This document shows positions 27,014-34,293 of a DNA stretch of 64,000 nt, piece by piece. The translations under genes and the position numbers were made by a program. Within the stretch, counting starts at the first letter, position 1. Every line of letters begins with the position of its first letter. This DNA comes from Lysobacterales bacterium (GTDB taxonomy: Bacteria; Pseudomonadota; Gammaproteobacteria; Xanthomonadales; SZUA-38), in contig JANQOZ010000037.1 in the NCBI GenBank assembly GCA_028285525.1, positions 62,001 to 126,000 on the forward strand, written 5' to 3'. The notes under the pieces are model-generated. The model made no database searches. It was not told the origin of the DNA and saw nothing but the letters and a program-made list of their open reading frames with translations.

Positions 27014-29884
27014 GTGACCGATCCGAAATGGCAAAAGCTCTGGCAACTTTTTGAGCAGGCGGTGGACCTCCCTGCCGACGAGCAGGCCGCGTTTCTCGAT
27101 CAGGCGTGTGGCGACAACGCGGACCTGCGACGCCGGTTGATGAATCTGATCGCCCGAGACGCCCAGCAGGAAGGCATGCTGGATCGTGGGCTCGAAGGCA
27201 GTGGTCTCATCGATGACGTTTCCACCCCGCTGCCCGGCAATGTGGGGGTTTATCGGATCATCCGCGAGCTCGGTCGGGGTGGTATGGGCCAGGTGTTCCT
27301 TGGCGAACGGGACGACCCGGAATTTCGCCAGCGGGTGGCGATCAAGCTCATACCGCTCGGCCGCTACTCCGACGCGGTGCTGAAACGCTTTGTGCTGGAA
27401 CGCCAGATTCTGTCGGATCTCGATCATGAGAATATTGCCCGGCTGCTGGATGGCGGGGTGACCGACGAAGGCATCCCGTATTTGATCATGGAGTACATCG
27501 ACGGCGAGTCGATCGATGCCTACTGCGCCCGAACGGGTTTGGATCTGCGGGCCCGACTCAAGCTGTTCCAGCAGGTCTGCCGGGCCGTAGACTACGCTCA
27601 CCGCAGGCTGATTGTTCATCGCGACATCAAGCCCGGCAACGTGCTGGTTGATCAAAGCGGTCGGGTCAAACTACTCGACTTTGGCGTCGCCAAGCTCCTG
27701 GAACCCGCCTTGTCGGCTGAGACCGCAGTCACCGAGACGATGGGCCGGATGGCCACGCCGGAATATGCGTCGCCGGAACAGCTGAAGGGTGAGCGCCTGT
27801 CCACCGCAACCGACATCTACTCGCTCGGGGTGCTCCTCTACCAGCTTCTCACCGGCAAACGGCCGATTGAGATCACGCGCAGCGATCTGGCGTCCACCAT
27901 TCAGGCGGTCGCCGCAGAGGAGCCAATCCGCCCCAGTCAGATCCGAGATCCTGAGGTTTCCGCGATGCCGGCCAGGCTGCTCCGGGGTGACCTGGACAAC
28001 ATCGTGATGCTGGCGCTGCGCAAGGACCCCGATCGGCGTTACGCCTCGGCGGTCGAGTTCGCCCAGGACGTGCAGCGTTATCTTGACGGGTTTCCGATCC
28101 AAGCCAGGCCCGAATCGATGGGCTATCGGGTGGGCAAGTTCATTCGTCGCAATCGGCTGACGGTGGCCGCATCAGCGATTGTTGCGGCAGCGCTGGTTGT
28201 GCTGGCGGCCACCAGTTATCTGCAGGCGCGCAGTTTGTCGGCAGCGCTCGCCGAAGCGAACCTGGAGCGGCAGAAGGCAACCGAGGTGGCCGGCTTCATG
28301 CGCGATTTGTTCAAAGCCAGCGATCCGCTCGCGCCCGACGCCAACCAGAGATCCACCGAGCAGCTCCTGGCGGACGGCGCGAGGCGAATCCGGACGGAGT
28401 TGGAGGGCCAGCCCGCGCTGCAGGCTTCGCTGATGAGCACCATGGCGGAGGTCTACGTCAACCTGAGTCGATACGAGGAGGCGCAGACCCTAGCCCAGGA
28501 CGCCCTCGACTACTACAGCGTTGATCCGTCGACGGAGCCGGAGCGTACGCTCGCGACGCAGCTTACGCTGGCCCGGATTGCCTTTCTGCGGGAGGATTTC
28601 GACCGGGCCATGGCGCTGTGCGAAGCGGTTTCTGAGGCCGCCGGCAGCGTTCCAGATCAGCGGGAAACGCGCGTTCAGGCACAGCTTCAGTGCGCGTCGG
28701 CGGAGTCGTCACTCGGGCGTTACCAGGCGTCCATCGACCGGGTGCAAAGCCTGCTTGGCGGTGAACTTCAGCAAATGCCGGAACGGGCTGACAGTTTGAC
28801 CGAAGCCCACACGGTTTTGGGATCCAACTATTGGTACCTGGCAGAATACGACCGGTCGCGCCAGGAGTACGGCACGGCTTACGAGCTGCTAAGAAGCCGC
28901 TACGGGGAACAGCATCCCAAGTCGATCGCGGCACTCAATCGAATCGGGTCGGTTGACCTGCGCACCGGGTCTTTGGAGCGGGCAGAAGAGATTCATCGGG
29001 ATGTCCTTGCGCAGACCCGTGCGCTGCTGGGCCGTGAGCATAGCCAAACGGCGGACGCCACCAACGGCCTGGGCGTGGTGCTGCTTCAGCAGGGGAAGTA
29101 TGACGAGGCCGAAGCGCTGTTCCTGGAGGCGATTGCGGCTTACGAAGGGTTACAGGGTGCGGATTCAGCCGGTGCGATGCGGCCGATGATCAACCTGGCG
29201 CTGGCCTACACCGAAACCCAGCGCTATGACGAAGCGATACCGATCCATGACGAGCTGCTGCGGCGGGAGATCGCCACCATGGGGCCGGACTTCTGGCGCG
29301 TCGGTCTGCATTACAACAACGCCGGCCTGGTCTACCAGGACCTGCGCGACCTGGAAAAGGCCGAGGCGTCGTTCCGCAGCGCGCAAGAGGTGATCCGCAA
29401 AGCCTGGGGCGAAACCCACCCTGGCCTGGCCTACAGCGTGAACAACCTTGCGATTGTGCTGCACGACCAGGGAGAGAGCGAGGAAGCCGAGGCGCTGTTT
29501 CAGCGAGCGCTCAGGCTGCGGCGGGACGGCCTGGACGAGGCCCACCCGGCGCTGGCCGCGACGCTTCACGAATACGGCCGCTTTCTGATCGATCAGGGGA
29601 GGCATGGCGAGGCGAAGCCCATGGTGGATCAGGCCCTGGCGATTCGCCGCGAGAAGCTCGCCGCCGACGACTGGCGCACTCAGCATACGCAGGCACTCAA
29701 GGGTGCTCTGCTGGTGCTGGATGGAGACTTTGAAGACGCTGAAGCCCTAATAATGACGGCGCTTTCGGGGCTCGAAAAATCTCTTGGCCCCACGCACTGG
29801 CGGACTCTGGACGCGCGGCGCAGGGCCTACGACCTATATCAATCCTGGGGTTATGAGGAGGCAGCTGAGCGCTACGCGCTCTGA
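27014..29884 (+). CDS. Membrane-anchored serine/threonine kinase with extended TPR domain
   Basis: A 956-residue PknB-type kinase from GTG 27014. Kinase domain about 80-355: glycine loop GRGGMG (87-92), K111 in VAIKL, HRD at 202-204 in HRDIKPGN, DFG at 222-224, and SPE at 253-255. The transmembrane helix is at about 382-402. The rest is TPR repeats of about 42 residues, of the kinesin-light-chain-like kind: for example ADATNGLGVVLLQQGKYDEA, LAYSVNNLAIVLHDQGESEEA and LAATLHEYGRFLIDQGRHGEA. These end in a variable helix. The repeats should be periplasmic. It is divergent from its cognate ECF factor and upstream of a secreted CSLREA-type protein. Confidence 0.94.
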   Translation: MTDPKWQKLWQLFEQAVDLPADEQAAFLDQACGDNADLRRRLMNLIARDAQQEGMLDRGLEGSGLIDDVSTPLPGNVGVYRIIRELGRGGMGQVFLGERDDPEFRQRVAIKLIPLGRYSDAVLKRFVLERQILSDLDHENIARLLDGGVTDEGIPYLIMEYIDGESIDAYCARTGLDLRARLKLFQQVCRAVDYAHRRLIVHRDIKPGNVLVDQSGRVKLLDFGVAKLLEPALSAETAVTETMGRMATPEYASPEQLKGERLSTATDIYSLGVLLYQLLTGKRPIEITRSDLASTIQAVAAEEPIRPSQIRDPEVSAMPARLLRGDLDNIVMLALRKDPDRRYASAVEFAQDVQRYLDGFPIQARPESMGYRVGKFIRRNRLTVAASAIVAAALVVLAATSYLQARSLSAALAEANLERQKATEVAGFMRDLFKASDPLAPDANQRSTEQLLADGARRIRTELEGQPALQASLMSTMAEVYVNLSRYEEAQTLAQDALDYYSVDPSTEPERTLATQLTLARIAFLREDFDRAMALCEAVSEAAGSVPDQRETRVQAQLQCASAESSLGRYQASIDRVQSLLGGELQQMPERADSLTEAHTVLGSNYWYLAEYDRSRQEYGTAYELLRSRYGEQHPKSIAALNRIGSVDLRTGSLERAEEIHRDVLAQTRALLGREHSQTADATNGLGVVLLQQGKYDEAEALFLEAIAAYEGLQGADSAGAMRPMINLALAYTETQRYDEAIPIHDELLRREIATMGPDFWRVGLHYNNAGLVYQDLRDLEKAEASFRSAQEVIRKAWGETHPGLAYSVNNLAIVLHDQGESEEAEALFQRALRLRRDGLDEAHPALAATLHEYGRFLIDQGRHGEAKPMVDQALAIRREKLAADDWRTQHTQALKGALLVLDGDFEDAEALIMTALSGLEKSLGPTHWRTLDARRRAYDLYQSWGYEEAAERYAL

Positions 29885-29888
29885 AATC

Positions 29889-29925
29889 TCCGCCGGTTGT
29901 TGGCGGACTCTTTGAAGTTTTTTCG
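29889..29925 (+). terminator. Weak candidate terminator after the second kinase
   Basis: TCCGCC-ggttgtt-GGCGGA forms a 6-bp stem just after the kinase stop, with a six-T run about 13 bases downstream. The gap is long for an intrinsic terminator, so read-through into the secreted protein gene is possible. Confidence 0.3.
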
Positions 29926-29976
29926 CCCTGGCAGAAAGGAGCGCCGCGTTGGCCGCTCGATAGCCAGGAGAAAAAC

Positions 29977-31545
29977 ATGATCAATCGAGCAAACGGGGTA
30001 TTGGCACTGGTCTTACAGCTGAGCGCAATCTCATTCGCCTCAGCCGGCGGAATCCTCGTCAATGACTATGGCGAAGGCTTTGATGCGGACCTCAATGACG
30101 GTGTATGCGACATCGTCGCTGGTGGGCCACTGACCTGCACTTTGCGAGCTGCCATCGAGCAGGCCAACTTTAACCCTGGTCAAGACATTATCGAGTTCCA
30201 AGACGCCGGCACGGTGATGCTCGCAGGCACAATCCTGGACATCACCGATGACCTGGTGTTGCGCCGGGGCCAGGCGCCAGAGGTAACGATCACATCGACA
30301 ACCGGCTTTGGATCGCTACTTAGGATTCTTAACAACGGTACCGTGGTCTCCGTGGAGGATTTGACCTTCGCCCATCCTCGTGGCGCCGCAATTAGTACTG
30401 GAGCAGGCCCAAACGTCACGATTCAGCGCTGCCTGTTCGATGGCAACGGCCGCGAAATTCCCGTTGGAACGGCCAGCCGTTCCGGCGGCGCGCTGCGCCT
30501 GAACACCACTACGACCATTCTGAATTCGGAGTTTCGAAACAACGTTGCGGAGCTTGGCGGTGCCGTTTCCATGGGTACAGACTCGTTTGTTGAGATTATC
30601 AACACCACGTTTGAGAGCAACACCGGAGGTAACGGTGGTGCGATCGGGGTCTTTGGCTCCCACCTAAGGCTGGTCGACACCGAAATTCGCGAGAACCTTG
30701 CAACGCAAAACGGCGGCGGAGTCTACACAATTGACGGCGGCTTGCTGGAAACCGAAGGTGTACGCATTTACGACAATACGGCCGGCGGGGACGGCGGGGG
30801 TATCTGGGTCAGGAACATCGGCGGCGGATCAGACCGCGACGCGCTTCAGCTCGTCGGTGCCGACGTACGCGGGAACGTAGCGAGTGGACTGGGAGGCGGA
30901 ATCTACCTCGGCTCCGGCGTTGGCCTGCACGACTTCCACGTCAGCCGCAGCACGGTCTGGGAAAACGAAGCCTCTGAGGGTGGGGGAATCTACATCCTGG
31001 GTTCCCAGGACACGGTTTACACGCTGGTCAACACGACAATCTCTGGGAACCTGTCGGCCGGCGACGTGGGCGGGCTTTTTGCTTTTGGCGACACCACCAT
31101 CCTCCACAGCACTATCTGGGATAACTCCGGCACGCAGCTCTTTGACGCCAATAATGGGTTTGCGAGCGTGTCTCTGGGAAATTCGATGGTCGGTACGGTT
31201 TCTTCCGCGTCTCCGGTTTGCAGCATCAACCTGGGGCCAGCGCCCCCGATTCAGCTCGGCCCCAACCTGGCCAGCGACGCAACTTGCGCAGCCTCAATCG
31301 TCGGCGATCCCGAGCTGCAGCCTCCCCAGAATGCCGGCGGGCAGGTGCCGATCATGCCGTTTCCTGAAACCAGCCTTGCGGTCGACTCCGCAGACTTCAC
31401 GCTTTGTGCGGCCGACCCGGTCAACCTGTTTGACGCAATCGGTCCTAACCGCCCGCGTGCGCTTGGCTGCGATCTGGGCGCCTGGGAAGGCCCGGGGCTA
31501 ATCGTGTTTCGCAGTGGCTTCGAAGAATCGATCCCGGGGCGCTGA
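29977..31545 (+). CDS. Secreted CSLREA-domain right-handed beta-helix protein with GFE tail
   Basis: A 522-residue protein. The signal peptide ends near SFASAGG. A CSLREA-type segment follows (VCDIVAGG, then CTLRAAIEQAN), then parallel beta-helix coils with recurrent N-x-A-x-x-GGG motifs such as LGGAVSM, NGGAIGV, NGGGVYT, DGGGIWV, LGGGIYL and EGGGIYI. The coil spacing of about 25-35 residues resembles polymorphic outer-membrane and adhesin-like proteins. The C-terminus reads LIVFRSGFEESIPGR, close to the LFADGFED tail of 17077-18402. It lies 92 bases after the TPR kinase and may be cotranscribed with it, so it could be an output or partner of that kinase module. Confidence 0.87.
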   Translation: MINRANGVLALVLQLSAISFASAGGILVNDYGEGFDADLNDGVCDIVAGGPLTCTLRAAIEQANFNPGQDIIEFQDAGTVMLAGTILDITDDLVLRRGQAPEVTITSTTGFGSLLRILNNGTVVSVEDLTFAHPRGAAISTGAGPNVTIQRCLFDGNGREIPVGTASRSGGALRLNTTTTILNSEFRNNVAELGGAVSMGTDSFVEIINTTFESNTGGNGGAIGVFGSHLRLVDTEIRENLATQNGGGVYTIDGGLLETEGVRIYDNTAGGDGGGIWVRNIGGGSDRDALQLVGADVRGNVASGLGGGIYLGSGVGLHDFHVSRSTVWENEASEGGGIYILGSQDTVYTLVNTTISGNLSAGDVGGLFAFGDTTILHSTIWDNSGTQLFDANNGFASVSLGNSMVGTVSSASPVCSINLGPAPPIQLGPNLASDATCAASIVGDPELQPPQNAGGQVPIMPFPETSLAVDSADFTLCAADPVNLFDAIGPNRPRALGCDLGAWEGPGLIVFRSGFEESIPGR

Positions 31546-31647
31546 GAAAAAAGCCCGAAGAGTTAGGGTGGCGACACTCCTCAGCTGGGTTTCCGTGGAG
31601 TGAGCGCAGATATCTTGCACGTATCAGCCGGAGAACGTTGCTGCTGA

Positions 31648-31665
31648 CGGTCATATCGTTGACCG
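31648..31665. promoter_or_regulatory. Inverted repeat upstream of the OsmC operon
   Basis: CGGTCA-tatcgt-TGACCG is a perfect 6-bp inverted repeat 145 bases before the osmC-like ATG. It uses the same GGTCA core as the direct repeats at 31709-31744. Confidence 0.5.
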
Positions 31666-31708
31666 CCGGTTGCTGTCTATGCTCCTGATTTAAATAACGT
31701 ATTTCTCG

Positions 31709-31744
31709 GGTCACCAAATGGTCAGGCCCCGGTCAAGCTGGTCA
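31709..31744. promoter_or_regulatory. Four phased GGTCA direct repeats (candidate regulator array)
   Basis: GGTCA occurs at 31709, 31720, 31731 and 31740, with spacings of 11, 11 and 9 bases, about one helical turn each. The array ends 65 bases before the first gene of the redox operon. Four copies of a 5-mer in 36 bases, with an inverted pair upstream, suggest cooperative binding by an unknown regulator. Confidence 0.5.
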
Positions 31745-31809
31745 CAAGGCTTGGCGGCAGGATGCTCTCCAACGGCAGCAATAACGCTGCTCAATCACGG
31801 AGAAACATC

Positions 31810-32373
31810 ATGACCAACATCACAGTCGAGACCGAAAACGGCGTAAACGTTGCTGCCCTGCTGGGTGCGCGAGAGGCACTTACCGAAGCTCCGGAAGCCG
31901 CCAGCTTTGTCTGGCGCGCCGCGTGCGAATGGAAAAACGGCACCCACACCGAATCATGCGTCGAGGGCTTTTTTGGCCTGGGTGAAGAGCAGCGCCACGT
32001 TCGTGAGTTCCGCTACGACACCGACCATCCAGAAATCTTCGCCTCCGAGGACAAGGGCTCTACGCCTGTCGAAATGATTCTGGTGGGCCTGGCGGGTTGT
32101 CTGACCGCCGGTATTGCCTCGGTGGCTTCCAACCGGGCGATCCGACTGAATTCGGTCACCGCGACGCTGGAAGCGGGCATGGACATCCAGGGCATCCTGG
32201 GCATCGACGGCGACGTACGTAACGGCTTCAACGGCGTCACGGTCAGCTACCAGATCGATGCCGACGCCACCGAGGAAGAGATTGCCGCGCTTGTCGCCCA
32301 GTCCCAGAAGCGCTCGGCGGTGTTCGACATCATCACGAACCCGACGAACGTCAACGTGCAGGTCAACCAGTGA
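31810..32373 (+). CDS. OsmC/Ohr family protein
   Basis: 187 residues from ATG 31810. The OsmC signature is GSTPVEMILVGLAGCLTAGI, with C97 at the peroxidatic position. The C-terminal segment RSAVFDIITNPTNVNVQV lies where Ohr and OsmC carry the second, resolving Cys, but no Cys is present. Two other Cys (C39, C50) lie near the N-terminus. OsmC proteins reduce organic hydroperoxides with dithiols, and single-Cys members have been less clear. It is the first gene of a four-gene coupled operon. Its stop overlaps the next gene's GTG by 4 bases. Confidence 0.9.
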   Translation: MTNITVETENGVNVAALLGAREALTEAPEAASFVWRAACEWKNGTHTESCVEGFFGLGEEQRHVREFRYDTDHPEIFASEDKGSTPVEMILVGLAGCLTAGIASVASNRAIRLNSVTATLEAGMDIQGILGIDGDVRNGFNGVTVSYQIDADATEEEIAALVAQSQKRSAVFDIITNPTNVNVQVNQ

Positions 32374-33662
32374 GCCTTCTGGCCTACCCACACCCTCGCG
32401 CTGCCGGCGCCATTGACGTTGTTGTCATTGGCGCCGGTCATGCGGGGCTGTCCGCCAGCAGCCTGCTGAGCCGCCAGGGTGTCGCACACGTGGTGCTGGA
32501 GCGGGGTGAGGTGGCCAACTCCTGGCGCCATGAGCGCTGGGACTCGCTGCGGCTGCTGACGCCGAACTGGCAGACGCGCCTTCCCGGCAGGGTCTACCAG
32601 GGGGATGACCCGGACGGCTTCATGGCCATACCGGAGCTGGTCCAGACCCTGACCACCTACGCGGCGGACATGAAGGTGCCGGTGCAGACCCACACAACGG
32701 TCAGCTCGGTGCGTCCCAGCGGTACCGGTTACGAGGTGGTGACCAATCGCGGCATCTGGCGGGCCAAAGCGGTGATCATCGCCAGCGGCGCCTGCAACAA
32801 GCCGGTGGTGCCCACGGTCGCCTCTGAACTACCCGAGGAAATCCGTCAGCTGACGCCTTTCGACTATACCCATGCGGCCGACGTTGACGAAGGCGGCGTG
32901 CTGGTGGTTGGGGCCTCGGCAACGGGACTGCAGCTGGCCCACGAACTGCTGGCCCACGGAAAACCGGTGACGCTGGCGGCCGGCGAACACGTCCGGATGC
33001 CGCGCCGTTATCGCGGTCGGGACATCTTTCATTGGCTGAGCCAATGCGGGATTCATGACGAGCGCTACGATCAGATCGAAGACCTGTCGCGCGGTCGGCG
33101 CCTCCCCTCTCCCCAGCTGGTTGGCAGTCACGCATTGCCGATGCTGGACCTGAACGAAATCCAGCGCTGCGGCGGCCGGGTCACAGGACGTCTGATGGGG
33201 GTTCGGGAGAACACGCTGCAGTTTTCCGGCTCGCTGCAAAACGTCTGTCAGCTCGCAGATCTGAAGATGCAGCGCCTGCTGAAGCTGATCGACGAGACGG
33301 CCGACGCTCAGCATGCGCCGCCGGCGGAAAGCTTTGCGCCGACAACGGTCGACGCGTCACCGGCACTGACCCTGGACCTCGACCGCCACCACATCAAAAC
33401 GGTGGTCTGGGCTACCGGATTTCGCCCCGACTACCGCTGGGTCGACGTGCCCGTGCTGGATCGCAAGGGGCACCTGAGACATGACGGCGGCGTGGTGGAC
33501 GCGCCGGGTCTGTACGTGCTTGGACTGCCGCTGATGAGGCGCCGCAAGTCCAGCTTCATCTTCGGTATCGAAGACGACGCCCGCGACATCACCCGTCACC
33601 TGAGCAACTACCTGGAACAAGTTAAGAGGAGAGAGAGCGATGGCTTTTATCGATACGGTTAG
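32370..33662 (+). CDS. FAD-dependent monooxygenase-like oxidoreductase (CzcO/FMO type)
   Basis: 430 residues from GTG 32370 (overlap GTGA with the OsmC stop). Two Rossmann motifs: GAGHAG at residues 21-26 for FAD, and VVGASATG near 177 for NAD(P)H. Between them lie ERGEVANSWRHERWDSL and PNWQTRLPG, typical of the CzcO-like flavin-containing monooxygenase group, and a late WATGFRPDYRWVDVPVLD with GLYVLGLPLMRRRKSSFI. It likely oxygenates a heteroatom or reduces a small redox substrate in the cytoplasm. Its 3' end overlaps the next gene by 23 bases. The substrate is unknown; sulfur oxygenation would suit the cysteine synthase fusion two genes on (inference). Confidence 0.9.
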   Translation: MSLLAYPHPRAAGAIDVVVIGAGHAGLSASSLLSRQGVAHVVLERGEVANSWRHERWDSLRLLTPNWQTRLPGRVYQGDDPDGFMAIPELVQTLTTYAADMKVPVQTHTTVSSVRPSGTGYEVVTNRGIWRAKAVIIASGACNKPVVPTVASELPEEIRQLTPFDYTHAADVDEGGVLVVGASATGLQLAHELLAHGKPVTLAAGEHVRMPRRYRGRDIFHWLSQCGIHDERYDQIEDLSRGRRLPSPQLVGSHALPMLDLNEIQRCGGRVTGRLMGVRENTLQFSGSLQNVCQLADLKMQRLLKLIDETADAQHAPPAESFAPTTVDASPALTLDLDRHHIKTVVWATGFRPDYRWVDVPVLDRKGHLRHDGGVVDAPGLYVLGLPLMRRRKSSFIFGIEDDARDITRHLSNYLEQVKRRESDGFYRYG

Positions 33663-34293
33663 ACCGGCCCTGGCCACTGGATCGGTGCTGGCAATGTATG
33701 AGCGCCAGCAGGTGCACTACGGCTACGTGCCCAACTACGCGAAGGTATTCAGCCATCGTCCGGAGGTGCTGGCGCGCTGGGGACGACTGCTTGCCGAGAT
33801 CAAACGACACGCCGACGAGCGTCGCTTCGAACTGGTGACGTTTGTTGCCGCCCACGAGCTGGGCTACAGCGCCTGCCTTCTCGCCCACGGCAAGAAGCTG
33901 GCCACCCTGATTGGTCGCCACCGCGTGCTGGCGCTGCTCGAGCGTCGAGAAGCGATGGTGCTGCCGATTCCCGAAGTGGCGATGGTGCGCTTTGCCCGGG
34001 CGGTGGCTCGTGACGCATCGAGCGTCGACGAAGAGCAGATCAAAACCCTTCGCGATCAGCTTGGCTTCTCCGACGCCGAGATATTCGACATCGCGGCTAT
34101 TGCTGCCGGGCGCAGCTTTCTGGCCAAGCTGCTTGACGCCTTGGGCTCAGCGCCTGACGTAGCGAGCATGGAGCTGGAACAGGACCTGCGCGAAGCGCTG
34201 ACCATCGGTCGGCCCATCTGCAGCAAAGCCCCGGAATTTACCCAGCAGAAAATAGCGACTGATCTGCTGCACGACGTAAGGAGAGCACAATGA
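33640..34293 (+). CDS. AhpD-like/carboxymuconolactone decarboxylase-fold protein with a degenerate CxxC
   Basis: A 217-residue all-helical protein with the AhpD-like core VTFVAAHELGYSACLLAHGKKL. E73, C79 and H83 match the E-x6-C...H pattern of AhpD alkylhydroperoxidases, but the first redox Cys of CxxC is Y76 (YSAC). A second half (residues 110-200) is also helical, suggesting a pseudo-repeat as in peroxidase-related CMD proteins. GAGGAGAGAG precedes the ATG. It overlaps both neighbours (23 and 4 bases). With one Cys kept, it could be a single-Cys peroxidase or a thiol-transfer partner of the glutaredoxin domain downstream. Confidence 0.82.
   Translation: MAFIDTVRPALATGSVLAMYERQQVHYGYVPNYAKVFSHRPEVLARWGRLLAEIKRHADERRFELVTFVAAHELGYSACLLAHGKKLATLIGRHRVLALLERREAMVLPIPEVAMVRFARAVARDASSVDEEQIKTLRDQLGFSDAEIFDIAAIAAGRSFLAKLLDALGSAPDVASMELEQDLREALTIGRPICSKAPEFTQQKIATDLLHDVRRAQ

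Noticed and set aside
31709..31744. CRISPR-like or replication-iteron array
   Set aside because: The repeats are only 5 bp with 4-6 bp between them, far too short for CRISPR; no Rep gene or AT-rich unwinding region is nearby. A regulator array is more likely.
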